Positions 25,244 to 35,500 of a DNA stretch of 43,507 nt are shown piece after piece (the first letter of the stretch is position 1; each line of letters begins with the position of its first letter). Origin of the DNA: UBA12567 sp964598425 (GTDB lineage Bacteria > Planctomycetota > Phycisphaerae > Phycisphaerales > SM1A02); NCBI GenBank assembly GCA_964598425.1, contig CAZRBV010000026.1, positions 1 through 43,507 of the forward strand, in the 5' to 3' direction. The position numbers were made by a program, and so were the translations under genes. The notes below the pieces were generated by a model that did no database searches, was not told the DNA's origin, and was given only the letters and a program-made list of their open reading frames with translations.

Positions 25244-26383
25244 ACTGGTCTGCAGTCTCGCTTTGACGGCGTTCAGTGTGTCACCGCCACAGGTGTCCAT
25301 GACCGCAGCAGCAATCTCGAATGCGATGACGTTCTCCATGACTACGCTTGCTGCCGATACCGCGCAGACATCACTCCGTTCATAGTCACTGTGGACGGCC
25401 TCATGTGATCGAAGATCCACACTCGGCATGCCGCGAAGCAGCGTGCTGATTGGCTTCATCGCGCCCGTGACGACAACAGGCATACCGTTTGTCATGCCGC
25501 CTTCGATTCCGCCTGCTCGATTCGTTGCTCTGACAAATCCTCTTGTTCGCGTGGCTCGCTGGGCATCATCCCACGTGATGGCGTCGTGAACCTCAGAGCC
25601 CGCTCGGCTCGCCACTTCCCTGCCGAGCCCGATCTCGACGCTTTTGAAGGCCTGGATGCTCATGACAGCACCAGCGAGCCGGCCGTCCAGACAGTCGGCA
25701 CGGGTCATGCATGATCCGAGTCCCATCGGGCATCCCAATACGTGAACACGGCAGAGCCCCCCGAGTGTGTCCTTCTCTTCTTTGGCGGCGCGAACCAACG
25801 ACTCCATGGCTTCCGTGGCGGCTGCATCCGGGCAGTACATCGATGAGGCATCGCGGGCGGCTCTGACTGTTGCGAGGGAATCACAGGAGATGTCGAGATC
25901 GACCGTCACATCTCGCATTGCCGCGACGTACCCAAAGACATCAATTCCCACCGCGTTGAGCAGGCAGCGGGCCAGGGCTCCGGCAGCAGTTCGCGCAGCG
26001 GTCTGTCTGGCACTGGCCCTCTCAAGAATGTTGCGGCAGTCATCGGTGTCATATTTTACGGCGCCTGCAAGATCGGCATGCCCCGGACGAGGTCGGTGGA
26101 TCGGCGGCGTGCGCACAACGTCGTCCAGCCTGCTGTCGCGGTTTGGAACCAGCAACGCTACTGGCGCGCCGGTGGTGCAGCCGAGGCGAATACCTCCGAG
26201 CCACTCGACATGATCGTCTTCGATTCGCTGGCGACCACCTCGACCGTATCCGCCTTGACGCCGCGTGAGTTCGGCGTTGATGAATTCGGTGTCAACAGGA
26301 ATGCCTGCGGGGAGGCCTGAAACAATGGCAACGCCTCCGGGGCCGTGCGATTCACCAGCGGTATGACACGTGAGTTTCGGCAC
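25241..26383 (-). CDS. aroC: Chorismate synthase
   Basis: Chorismate synthase (EPSP to chorismate, needs reduced FMN), the last step of the shikimate pathway. LTCHTAGESHGPGG starts the protein. RRQGGYGRGGRQRIEDD, RPRPGHADLAGAVKYD with NILERASARQTAARTAAGALAR, GGIEGGMTNGMPVVV and DVCAVSAASVVMENVIAFE are the family signatures. The frame is open 306 bases further upstream, but that part is low quality and crosses the clpB terminator. The GTG at 26383 gives VPKLTCHTAGESHG, the standard N-terminus, and 380 residues. No clear ribosome site is visible. Confidence 0.93.
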   Translation of the reverse strand: MPKLTCHTAGESHGPGGVAIVSGLPAGIPVDTEFINAELTRRQGGYGRGGRQRIEDDHVEWLGGIRLGCTTGAPVALLVPNRDSRLDDVVRTPPIHRPRPGHADLAGAVKYDTDDCRNILERASARQTAARTAAGALARCLLNAVGIDVFGYVAAMRDVTVDLDISCDSLATVRAARDASSMYCPDAAATEAMESLVRAAKEEKDTLGGLCRVHVLGCPMGLGSCMTRADCLDGRLAGAVMSIQAFKSVEIGLGREVASRAGSEVHDAITWDDAQRATRTRGFVRATNRAGGIEGGMTNGMPVVVTGAMKPISTLLRGMPSVDLRSHEAVHSDYERSDVCAVSAASVVMENVIAFEIAAAVMDTCGGDTLNAVKARLQTS

Positions 26384-26499
26384 GGTTGAGAATGCTATCG
26401 GCCCCACGCTTGCTTTGATTGCCCGTGGAAGCCCCGCTCGATGCAACGTGAGGCAATACGACCCAGGCCGCGCCGGGTTGGCGGCGCCGGGGGGACACG

Positions 26500-26520
26500 A
26501 AAAAGGGGGCAGGGGCCCCC
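26500..26520 (-). terminator. Intrinsic terminator downstream of clpB
   Basis: On the minus strand: GGGGGC, loop CCCT, GCCCCC, then TTTTT. This is a perfect 6-bp GC stem with a U tract, 102 bases beyond the clpB stop, and the most canonical terminator in the window. aroC begins further downstream and so needs its own promoter in 26384-26499. Confidence 0.85.
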
Positions 26521-26621
26521 GCCCGGCGCAACACTGCCGAGACTCACCCCCAGCTATGCGTCTTCCAGGCAGGTGTGTGCGATGGCGAGCGAGCATCCCG
26601 ATGGGGCAGGCTTGTAACCTA

Positions 26622-29279
26622 CTAGGAATGCGATGGTTCTGGCGCAGAAGATCTTTTGTGCGGGTCGCAGCGAGGCTGCGAAACGTCAAAGTGGAAAGCG
26701 TCGCACTGGTAGTCGAGCGAGACGGTGTCGCCGTCAGCGATCACGCCAGAGAGGATTCGCATTGCGACTTCATTCTCGACTTGCTGCTGAATGACGCGTT
26801 TGAGGGGCCGCGCGCCGAATTGTGGATCCCAGCCAGCTTCTGCGAGCGCATCGAGGGCTGCGACGGAGACCTCCAGATGGAGATGCCGTTCCAGCATTCG
26901 GGCTTGAAGATGGCCGAGTTGAACCTCCACGATTGAGCGGAGCTGCGCTTGACTCAGGGCATGGAAGACAATGGTTTCATCGATTCTGTTGAGCAGCTCG
27001 GGTCGCAGGGCTTGCTTGAGCCGCTCCCGCATTGCCTTTTCGATGGCATCTTCAGTCTCGCCGCGTTCGCTCATCTCAAGGATCTGCTGCGAGCCGATGT
27101 TGCTGGTCATCACGATGATCGTGTTTGTGAAGTCAACAGTTCGGCCGTGGCCGTCGGTCAGGCGGCCATCATCGAGCACTTGCAGGAGCACATTGCTGAC
27201 GTCCGGGTGCGCCTTCTCCATCTCGTCGAACAACACGACGCAGTAGGGCCGGCGACGCACCGCTTCGGTCAACCTGCCGCCTTCCTCGTACCCGACATAC
27301 CCGGGAGGCGCGCCAATCAATCGCGCGACGGCGTGCTGCTCCATGTACTCGCTCATGTCGATGCGAACAATGGCTTCTTCGGTATCGAACAGAAACTCAG
27401 CGAGCGCTTTGCAAAGCTCGGTCTTCCCGACGCCGGTGGGCCCGAGAAAGAGGAAGGACCCGATCGGGCGGGACTCCTCGGCAAGCCCAGCGCGGGTTCG
27501 GCGAACGGCATCGCTGACGGCGCGGACGGCCTCATCCTGCCCCACAACGCGTCGTTCAAGATCCTGTTCCATATGAAGCAGGCGCTCACGCTCACTTTCC
27601 ACGAGGCGGGCTGCGGGAATACCCGTCCAGCGGCCGACGATTTCGGCAATCATCTCGGCATCCACTTCTTCGCGGACGAGGTTTCGCCCCTCGTCCTGTC
27701 TGGAGTCGAGCTTCCGTTCGGCATCGGCGAGGCGTTCGTGAAGTTCGGGGATCTCACCGTATTGAATGCGAGCAGCCGCCTCAAGGTCGCCACGCCGCTG
27801 CGCCTGGTCAAGCTCGACGCGAGCGGCGTCGATTCGCTCTTTGACGGCGCTGATTTCGTCGAGTTCGGACTTTTCGACTTCCCAGCGAGCTGTCAACGAC
27901 TGATTGCGTTCTTCGAGATCGGCGAGTTCCACCTCGATTGCTTCGAGTCTGGCTTGCGCGGCGCCGTCTTTTTCCTTGCGAAGCGCCTCTCGTTCGATCT
28001 CGACCTGCAGAATGCGTCTGCGGAGTTCATCGAGTTCAACGGGCATAGAGTCATTCTCGATGCGCAGTTGTGACGCAGCCTCATCGAGTAAGTCAATGGC
28101 CTTATCAGGAAGGAAGCGGTCAGCGATGTAGCGATTCGACAGCGTTGCGGCTGCGAGCAGGGCGGCATCCTGGATGCGAATTCCGTGATGTGCTTCGTAC
28201 CGGCCCTTGAGTCCGCGAAGAATGGCTACGGTGTCCTCGACGCTCGGCTCCTGGACAAACACAGGCTGGAAACGCCGTTCGAAGGCCGCATCCTTCTCGA
28301 TGTGTTGTCGATATTCGTCCAGCGTCGTCGCTCCGATGCATCGGAGTTCACCCCTCGCGAGTGCAGGCTTCAGAAGATTGCCGGCGCTGACGGCGCCTTC
28401 TGCCTGGCCCGCGCCCACAATGGTGTGCAGTTCGTCGATGAACAGGACGATTCGACCCTCTGCTGCCGTGACTTCCCTGAGCACTGCCTTGAGTCGGTCT
28501 TCGAACTCACCTCGGAACTTGGCTCCGGCCAGTAGCTGACCGACATCGAGCGCCATGATCTTCGAGCTCCGAAGTGTTGTGGGGCAGTCACGATCGACGA
28601 TTCGCTGCGCGAGTCCTTCGGCGATGGCCGTCTTCCCGACGCCGGGCTCACCAATGAGCACGGGGTTGTTTTTCGTGCGGCGGCTCAGGACCTGCATGCA
28701 TCGCCGGATCTCTTCGTCACGTCCGATGACTGGGTCGAGCTTCCCTGACTGGGCCATTGCCGTGAGGTCGATGGCATACTTGCGAAGGGCTTCGTAGTGT
28801 GCTTCCGCGTCTGGATCGTCGATTGATTCCACGCCGGACGCTGCGCGGAGCTCTTTGATGGCCTCTTGCACGATGGGTCCATCGATCCCGAGTGTTGTCA
28901 TGGCGGATTGTGCAGGCGACGGTGTCTCAGCCAGCGCTGCCAGAAGATGTTCGACCGACACAAACTGGTCGCCCATGTCGGTGGCGAGCTGCTCCGCGCG
29001 GGCGATGACCTGCATGAGCGGCCCTGTTGGTGATGGCGGCCGCGCGTTTGAGGCAGAGACACTCGGTAGTCGATTCAACTCGGCGGTGACAACGTCTTCC
29101 AGCGCCTTCGGGCGGTGGCCTGCACGCTCCAGGATTGATCCGGCGATTCCCGCCTCGTCGCGGAGAAGGGCCTGCAACAGATGGAGCGCTCCGAATTCGG
29201 TATGCGAGAGCTCGACAGCGATTGACTGCGCCGTTGCGGCAGTCTGCCTCGCGATTGTGGTGAAGCGATCAATATTCAT
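26622..29279 (-). CDS. clpB: ATP-dependent disaggregase ClpB
   Basis: ClpB rescues aggregated proteins together with DnaK. It is 885 residues. The N-terminal Clp repeats lie at 1 to about 145. AAA1 has Walker A GEPGVGKT at 210-217 and FIDELHTIVGAG near 280-291. The coiled-coil M-domain spans about 410-535. AAA2 has Walker A GPTGVGKT at 613-620, with VVLFDEMEKAHPDV and the sensor region RPELLNRIDE. No ClpP-binding tripeptide loop is expected in ClpB. The C-terminus runs about 20 residues past the usual end (QPRCDPHKRSSAPEPSHS). GGGAGA lies seven bases before the ATG. I could not place a heat-shock promoter. Confidence 0.96.
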   Translation of the reverse strand: MNIDRFTTIARQTAATAQSIAVELSHTEFGALHLLQALLRDEAGIAGSILERAGHRPKALEDVVTAELNRLPSVSASNARPPSPTGPLMQVIARAEQLATDMGDQFVSVEHLLAALAETPSPAQSAMTTLGIDGPIVQEAIKELRAASGVESIDDPDAEAHYEALRKYAIDLTAMAQSGKLDPVIGRDEEIRRCMQVLSRRTKNNPVLIGEPGVGKTAIAEGLAQRIVDRDCPTTLRSSKIMALDVGQLLAGAKFRGEFEDRLKAVLREVTAAEGRIVLFIDELHTIVGAGQAEGAVSAGNLLKPALARGELRCIGATTLDEYRQHIEKDAAFERRFQPVFVQEPSVEDTVAILRGLKGRYEAHHGIRIQDAALLAAATLSNRYIADRFLPDKAIDLLDEAASQLRIENDSMPVELDELRRRILQVEIEREALRKEKDGAAQARLEAIEVELADLEERNQSLTARWEVEKSELDEISAVKERIDAARVELDQAQRRGDLEAAARIQYGEIPELHERLADAERKLDSRQDEGRNLVREEVDAEMIAEIVGRWTGIPAARLVESERERLLHMEQDLERRVVGQDEAVRAVSDAVRRTRAGLAEESRPIGSFLFLGPTGVGKTELCKALAEFLFDTEEAIVRIDMSEYMEQHAVARLIGAPPGYVGYEEGGRLTEAVRRRPYCVVLFDEMEKAHPDVSNVLLQVLDDGRLTDGHGRTVDFTNTIIVMTSNIGSQQILEMSERGETEDAIEKAMRERLKQALRPELLNRIDETIVFHALSQAQLRSIVEVQLGHLQARMLERHLHLEVSVAALDALAEAGWDPQFGARPLKRVIQQQVENEVAMRILSGVIADGDTVSLDYQCDAFHFDVSQPRCDPHKRSSAPEPSHS

Positions 29280-29430
29280 GGATTGGTCTCCCTAGCCGGG
29301 CTTGGGTTGCAAGTCCAGCCAGAGAATACTGACGCAAGGTGCATGCCGAACCACTGACCCCTGAAGCGGCGTAGAAGCATGGTTCGCCCGCTGACCCCTG
29401 CCACATCGGCAGGCATATTAGGATGCGCGT

Positions 29431-30207
29431 ATGGCCAAAGACATATCTGGGATTGAGAATCGCAAGCGAGGCCAGATCATCGGATTTGGCGTGGTTCTCG
29501 TGGCTGTGGCGATTGTGGTTGTGTTCTGGCCGCGTGCGCCGCTCAGCGGGGAGCGGGAATATGACTTCGGCCGCGTGGCATTTGACAGCCCCCCACACAA
29601 GGTCAAGCACGTGTTCGAACTCACCAATGAGGGAAGTGAGCCGGTTCAGGTCGAGCGATTCAAGAGCACCTGCGGGTGTACCCAGGCTTCTGGGGCGGGC
29701 CGGGTCGCTCATCCCGGTGAGGTTCTGAGCGTTCCAGTCACGCTGCGCCTGATGCGATCAGGGCCCAAGGAAGGAACTGTCACTGTCTACCTGACCGATG
29801 GCACATCGGTTGATCTTGAACTCAAGGCAACGGCCAGACCAAAGAACACGTTTCGCGTTGGCCCTCCTGTTGTTCAGCTCCGACCACCGTTTGGGACTGG
29901 CGAGTCCAACATGCTCATCGAGTCAGACTCGCTTCCTCCAGATCCGGCGATCGAGGCCCCGGCGGGGCTTGTGGTTGACTTCAAGGGGTGGGAGGAGTTT
30001 GAATTGGGCGATGCCTCGATCGGCAAAATGGCTGGGTGGCGTGGCAGGATCCATCTGCGAGCAGAAGACGGCGGTCTGCAGCCCGATCAGAGCGTGATCC
30101 TTCGCATGCCCGATGGCCAGTCTGCCTCGATCCTGATCAATCCGCGTCCGGTGCCCGCTGGTCAGGAGCCTGCGGCGATTCTTGAGGGGCCGCCGAAGCC
30201 TGAGTAG
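29431..30207 (+). CDS. DUF1573 domain protein, membrane anchored
   Basis: A 258-residue protein with one hydrophobic helix at about 16-33 and an exported C-terminal part. It carries the DUF1573 signature, YDFGRVAF followed by FELTNEGSEPVQVERFKSTCGCTQA, with the CGC at 81-83. DUF1573 domains have an Ig-like ASH/PapD fold and are very common in planctomycetes and Bacteroidetes; their role is unknown. AGGA stands eight bases before the ATG. It diverges from clpB, and its last 71 bases overlap the convergent BtuF-like gene, so both readings must be constrained there. Confidence 0.85.
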   Translation: MAKDISGIENRKRGQIIGFGVVLVAVAIVVVFWPRAPLSGEREYDFGRVAFDSPPHKVKHVFELTNEGSEPVQVERFKSTCGCTQASGAGRVAHPGEVLSVPVTLRLMRSGPKEGTVTVYLTDGTSVDLELKATARPKNTFRVGPPVVQLRPPFGTGESNMLIESDSLPPDPAIEAPAGLVVDFKGWEEFELGDASIGKMAGWRGRIHLRAEDGGLQPDQSVILRMPDGQSASILINPRPVPAGQEPAAILEGPPKPE

Positions 30208-30928
30208 GAGCGGTGGCCTGAAGCCACTCAACGAGCCATTCGAAGGCAGGAATCAGTGCCGGTCCTGGGCGGCTGAAACTCGGGCCGTCCTCGAGCACGG
30301 CCGCCGTATGTCTGGTCTCGGCGGGAAGGTTGGCCCACCAGGCTGAGGATGTGACCGCATGCAGCGCAGCGCGAATCCCCGGGGTGGTGGGAGTCAGCCC
30401 TGTGAGAATCACTCGGTCCGGCGCAGCCTCGAGGAGGAACTCTGGCGCGATGTGCTGCGACGGTGCTCCCGGAAGTGGTCCGATTGGCTGGCCACCCGCC
30501 GCGAGCACCATCCCCGGAGTCCACCGCCCAGCCAGCCGGAGCGGATCGAGTCCATCCAGAACGGCAACGCGAGGCCCATCGACAAAGGCATTGACATGGT
30601 TCCGGGCGTCCCAATAGCGGGCCCTGAGATCGACCATGACGCGGGCTGCCGCTGGACCAAGCCCACAGGCGTCACCGACTCTGATGAGGTCATCGAGGAC
30701 CTCCTCGATCGATGTTGGCTGTAGCGAAATGGTTGTGGCATCAGGGCATACATCAGTTGTGGCCGCTTCGGCGCCACCTGTCAGGATGAGATCCGGCGCG
30801 AGATCCTGCAGGCTGGCGTCATCTGGCAGGCATTCACCCTCGGCTCCCCCTCCCCACACGAGCAGTTCGAGCCCACCGATTGCGGTGAGGATGTCGATGC
30901 CGGCGGGCGTACACGACGCGATTCGCAT
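30137..30928 (-). CDS. BtuF-like substrate-binding protein without signal peptide
   Basis: A 263-residue protein of the periplasmic-binding-protein type III fold (BtuF/FepB family). RIASCTPAGIDILTAIGG at the start and LAPDLILTGG are typical of cobalamin- or siderophore-binding relatives. FLLEAAPDRVILTGL gives the second lobe's Asp-x-Ile motif. There is no signal peptide or lipobox at the start at 30928, as in the group of apparently cytosolic BtuF-like proteins, and no permease or ATPase nearby. The last 30 residues are Ala/Pro/Gln-rich and overlap the end of the DUF1573 gene. The ligand is unknown. Confidence 0.8.
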   Translation of the reverse strand: MRIASCTPAGIDILTAIGGLELLVWGGGAEGECLPDDASLQDLAPDLILTGGAEAATTDVCPDATTISLQPTSIEEVLDDLIRVGDACGLGPAAARVMVDLRARYWDARNHVNAFVDGPRVAVLDGLDPLRLAGRWTPGMVLAAGGQPIGPLPGAPSQHIAPEFLLEAAPDRVILTGLTPTTPGIRAALHAVTSSAWWANLPAETRHTAAVLEDGPSFSRPGPALIPAFEWLVEWLQATAPTQASAAPQESPQAPDQRAPDAD

Positions 30929-31008
30929 GTGCGCAGCGTACGTCAGCGTGGGTCAGGAGGCGTCGCCGCGATGGCGTACCATCCCGCTCAGGAGAGTTCA
31001 TCCGCCCA

Positions 31009-31788
31009 ATGTTTGATACGCACTGCCATCTCACCGGCGATCGGTACAAGGGGGGGATCGACCCGGTTCTGGAGGAAGCCCGCTCGGCGGGGTTGAGCGG
31101 CATGTTGGCTGTGGCCGTGGACGTTGCTGACGCTGCCGCGGCGCGGGACCTTGCTCAGCTGCACCCGGATGTCTGGTTCTCGGCAGGCGTTCATCCGTCC
31201 GAAGCGGGGAGGGATCACGCGGTGGACGAATTGTTGCCTCTGGTCGATGATCCCAGATGCGTCGCCTGGGGTGAGATGGGGCTGGACGGCCACTGGCCGG
31301 ACCCACCGTTGGCTGCGCAGCGGGAGCTCTTTGCCAGACAGCTGGAGCTGGTCGAGGTGGCAGATGCCGCAGGCGGGCGGTTGCTGCCGGTCATCCTGCA
31401 CAGCCGCAAGGCCGTCGAAGAAGTACTCGACATGATTGCGGGCACCACGATTGACAGCGGCCGATTTGTGTTCCACTGCTTTACCGAGGGGCCGGCGAGC
31501 GTCGAGAAGGTATTGGCGTTCGGAGCTGCCGTATCCTTCACGGGCGTAGTAACTTACCGCAATGCGACCGAGGTGGCGGCTGCGTCGGACCGTGTGCCGC
31601 TCGATCGGCTCATGGTTGAAACGGACAGCCCATATCTGACGCCCGAGCCGCTTCGCGGGGCGCGGCCAAACCGCCCTGCACATGTTGTTCACGTGGCGCA
31701 TTTTCTGGCTGCGCGGCGCGGCCTGAGCGATGAGGCATTTGAGCAGGCGACCGATGCCACGGCTCGGCGCATCTTCGGGATGGGCTGA
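31009..31788 (+). CDS. TatD family metal-dependent hydrolase (DNase-like)
   Basis: A 259-residue TatD-type TIM-barrel hydrolase. The metal ligands are visible in HCH at 5-7, the Glu of GEMGLDG, the His of VILHSRKA, the His of FVFHCFTEG and the Asp of VETDSPYLTPEP. Relatives are Mg-dependent 3'-5' exonucleases acting on DNA, or D-aminoacyl-tRNA deacylases. The gene diverges from the BtuF-like gene across 80 bases and is followed by the respiratory operon after a 139-base gap. Confidence 0.92.
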   Translation: MFDTHCHLTGDRYKGGIDPVLEEARSAGLSGMLAVAVDVADAAAARDLAQLHPDVWFSAGVHPSEAGRDHAVDELLPLVDDPRCVAWGEMGLDGHWPDPPLAAQRELFARQLELVEVADAAGGRLLPVILHSRKAVEEVLDMIAGTTIDSGRFVFHCFTEGPASVEKVLAFGAAVSFTGVVTYRNATEVAAASDRVPLDRLMVETDSPYLTPEPLRGARPNRPAHVVHVAHFLAARRGLSDEAFEQATDATARRIFGMG

Positions 31789-31846
31789 GGCTTGGCCGCC
31801 CGGCAACGAAGTGCACCGGATGTCGCGTTTGGATGCCTGGCAGAAC

Positions 31847-31878
31847 TTGACAGACGCGTCCAGAATCCCGACCATTAG
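31847..31878 (+). promoter_or_regulatory. Possible promoter of the respiratory operon
   Basis: A perfect TTGACA -35 at 31847-31852 is followed 20 bases later by CATTAG, a weak -10. It lies 50-80 bases before actA and is the only good sigma-70-like -35 in the gap after the TatD gene. The -10 match is poor, so this is tentative. Confidence 0.3.
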
Positions 31879-31927
31879 ACTTTCTGTTTCGTGAATGTTT
31901 TCACAAATGCACGGGGTCAGTGCATCC

Positions 31928-32593
31928 ATGGGTCGATATCACTACGTCTTTCCGCGGTGGTCTAATCTGTTGCTGCCGGCAGCCATTGTTGCAGGTATGT
32001 GCGCGCCGCTGTACGTCGCATTCATTGTGGCCTACGGCTTCAGCCCGAACACAACAGATGTGGGCTACCAACCACAACAACCCATTCCCTTCAGCCACGC
32101 GGTACACGCTGGTCAGTTGGGGATCGATTGCAGGTACTGCCACAACACGGTGGAGGTCGCGGCGAAGGCTGCAATTCCGCCGACGCAGACGTGCATGAAC
32201 TGCCACACGCAGATTCACCCGGAGAGTGTGAATCTTGAGCCGTTGTGGGAGAGTTACTCGACCGGCCGACCTGTTGAGTGGGTTCGTATACACGATCTTC
32301 CCGACTACGCCTTCTTCAACCACTCGGCGCATGTCACGCGTGGCGTCAGTTGTGTCGAGTGCCACGGGCGTGTCGACACGATGGAAGTTGTGTGGCAGGA
32401 GCACTCACTCAGCATGGGGTGGTGCCTCGAGTGCCACCGGGACCCCGCGCCGCATCTGCGAGATCCCGACCTTGTCACTCAACTCGAATGGGGTTGGGAC
32501 ATGGAAGACGCCGAGCGGCTCGCTGAAGGCGAGCGGTGGCGTGACATCAATGACCTTCATCCCTCACAGGATTGCACCACATGCCATCGTTGA
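31928..32593 (+). CDS. actA: Alternative Complex III pentahaem cytochrome c subunit ActA
   Basis: A 221-residue multihaem cytochrome c. An N-terminal membrane anchor (RWSNLLLPAAIVAGMCAPLYVAFIVAYG) is followed by five CxxCH haem sites: CRYCH, CMNCH, CVECH, CLECH and CTTCH, the last one next to the C-terminus. This is the ActA layout. It sits on the outer face of the cytoplasmic membrane and passes electrons from ActB toward the oxidase or ActE. Start codons at 31895 and 31910 are in frame; 31928 (MGRYHYVFPRWSNLLLP) gives the family N-terminus. The last bases overlap the start of actB. Confidence 0.92.
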   Translation: MGRYHYVFPRWSNLLLPAAIVAGMCAPLYVAFIVAYGFSPNTTDVGYQPQQPIPFSHAVHAGQLGIDCRYCHNTVEVAAKAAIPPTQTCMNCHTQIHPESVNLEPLWESYSTGRPVEWVRIHDLPDYAFFNHSAHVTRGVSCVECHGRVDTMEVVWQEHSLSMGWCLECHRDPAPHLRDPDLVTQLEWGWDMEDAERLAEGERWRDINDLHPSQDCTTCHR

Positions 32594-35500
32594 ACGGAAG
32601 TGACGCTGACGGTCGCCGCTATTGGCGCAGTCTCGACGAGGTTGCAGACACGCCCGAATTCCGGGACTTCATGTATCAGGAGTTTCCGAGCGGCGCTGAG
32701 GCGCTTCTCGATGGACCTGATCGTCGCGGGTTTCTCAAGGTCATGGGCGCTTCGATGGCGCTTGCCGGGGTGGGATTGACCGGGTGTCGCCGCTGGCCGC
32801 GCGAGGTCATCGCGCCGTACGCCAATCGTCCCGAAGGGCGTATCCCGGGTGTCGCTGAGCAGTACGCGAGCATTGTTGAGAACGCGGGCGTTGCAACCGG
32901 TGTCCTTGTCACATGCTTTGACGGCCGACCGACCAAGCTTGAAGGCAATCCCGGACATCCAGGAAGCCTCGGCGCGCTGACCAGTTGGCAGCAGGCGACG
33001 GTGCTTGATCTCTACGATCCGGATCGCACTCGGCAGGTACACGAGCGGCCCGCTGGCGCGGCCAAAGCCGCGGCGAAGACGTGGGCCGACTTTGAGGCAT
33101 GGTGGACGACGCACGCTGAATCACTCGGTGATGGTGCGGGTTTGCGATTCCTCTCTGAGTCAAACGGTTCGCCCAGCGTGCAGCGCATGCAGCGGGCGAT
33201 TCGAAAGCGATTCCCCAAGGCGACGTGGGTCACGTGGGATGCGATCGGGAACCCCGCCGAGCGAGAAGGACTGGACACGGCGCTTGGCGGACCGTATCGG
33301 CCCGTCGTGGACCTCTCGAAGGCCGACGTTGTGGTGTCCTTCGACTGTGACTTCCTTGGATCGCATCCCGATACGCTGGCGATGAGCCGCGGCTGGGCCT
33401 CGCGCCGGAACCCCGATGAAGGCCCAATGAATCGGGTCTACATCGCTGAGCCAACCCTGACGGTCACAGGCGCATCCGCCGACGATCGACTGGCGATGCG
33501 TGCCAGTGATGTGGCCGCGCTTGCCAGAAATGTTGCAGCCGCATTGCTTGGTCAGGGCAGCGGTGGCGACGCGGTAATCGAGGCAATCGTCAACGATCTC
33601 AAGGCGAGCAAGGGCCGAAGCGTTGTCATGGCCGGGCCATCACAACCAGCGGCGGTCCACGCGGCCTGCGCCCTGGTCAATGAACTGTTGGGCAACGTCG
33701 GCAAGACGGTGACCTACGCTCGGGTCCCCCAGCCCGAGATGACGACCGCTTCGCTGGACGCGCTGGTCAGCGACATGATGGCTGGAAGTATCGACACGGT
33801 CGTGGTCATCGGCGGCAATCCGGTGTGGGACGCTCCTGCCGAGTTGGATCTGGCGACCGCGCTCTCGAAGGTCCCCAACTCGATTCACTTCTGCGATCAG
33901 GATGATGAAACATCAGCGGCATGCCGGTGGCATCTGTTGAGGGCCCACGGCCTGGAAGCATGGGGTGATGGTCGCGGTTGGGATGGCACGGCTTCGATCC
34001 GCCAGCCGGTTATTCGACCGCTCTGGAATGGCCGCAGCGAGCCCGAGCTTCTGGCGATCCTGGCTGGCGAAGAAACAACCAGCGGATTTGAGATCGTTCG
34101 CCGCACGTTCGAAGAGCTGACTGGCTCGCCAATCACGCCTGCGGGGGCAGAGCCTCCCTTCAGTGGCGACTGGAGGCGCGCGCTGCATGACGGCGTCATT
34201 GTGGGCGCGGCCAAGACCACAGAGTCGCCTCGCGTGAACAAGGCTGCGGTCTTGACTGCGCTGCAATCGCACCAGCCGGATCCGGCGAGTGGACTCGAGG
34301 TGCAGTTCGCAGTCGGAACGCTTCTCGGCGGACGCATGGGGAACAACGGTTGGATGCAGGAGCTTCCTGATCCGATCACCAAGTTGACATGGGACAACGC
34401 CGTGCTGGTGAGCGAAGCCACCGCCAGTCAGATTGGCGTGGCAAGCGGACAGAAGGTTCGAGTGACGCTCGGGAATCGCAGCGTGACAGGGCCTGTGCTC
34501 GTGCAGCCCGGTCAGGCCGATGGTGTTGTCACGCTGACCCTTGGATATGGCCGCGACTGGCCGGGCCGTGTTGCGAGTGGATCTGGATTCAACGCGTATC
34601 CCGTCCGGACGGCTGATGGCCTCTGGACCGCTGGCGGTGCGTCCGTGACTGCAACTGGCGGTGACGAAGATCTGATTACGACTCAGGACCACTACGCCAT
34701 TGATACGGTTGGTGGCAAGGGCACACAGGCTCGGCTGCCATTGCTCTTCCGCGAGGCATCGGCTGAGTCGTATGCCGCGCATCCCAACTTCGCTCGGGAT
34801 CGCACGCACGTCATCAGCAGCCTCTCTCTGTTTGAGGAGACGCAGTTTGAAGGTGCGGATTACCGGTGGGGTATGGCGACCGACCTCTCGAAGTGCACAG
34901 GCTGCTCGGCATGCGTGACGGCGTGCCAGGCGGAGAACAACATTCCAATTGTCGGTAAAGATCAGGTCCGAATGGGCCGCGAGATGCACTGGCTTCGAAT
35001 CGATCGGTACTACCGATTCAAGAAGATCGGTGGCATGTGGGACACCTCGCAACCTGCGAGCGTCGCGATGCAGCCGATGACCTGCCAGCACTGCGAGAAC
35101 GCGCCGTGTGAGCAGGTATGCCCGGTCGCAGCCACGGTACACACGACCGATGGCCTCAACTCGATGGTCTACAACCGGTGTGTCGGCACGCGGTACTGCT
35201 CGAACAACTGTCCCTACAAGGTGCGGCGGTTCAATTTCTTCGATTACTTCCGCCGTGATCCGCTCCGTGAGACGGGGATGCTTCAGGTACAGCCGGATTA
35301 CTACATCAAGCGTCAGAGCGGTGGCAATCCTCTTCGTCGCATGCAGTTCAATCCAAATGTCACGGTGCGGATGCGCGGTGTCATGGAGAAGTGCACCTGG
35401 TGCACGCAGCGAATCGAAGCGGCGAAGATCGAGACTCGAAACACATGGGTCAAGCTGCCTGAGGCCGAGAAGGCGAAGGCCAAGCGGGTGGTCGTTCCAG

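Noticed and set aside
26949..28073. 374-codon open frame antisense to clpB
   Set aside because: A shadow of the ClpB coding strand; no ribosome site or domain.
29300..29420. Heat-shock promoter or CIRCE element before clpB
   Set aside because: No inverted repeat of the CIRCE type and no convincing sigma-32-like pair found by eye; only short repeated CTGACCCCTG words.
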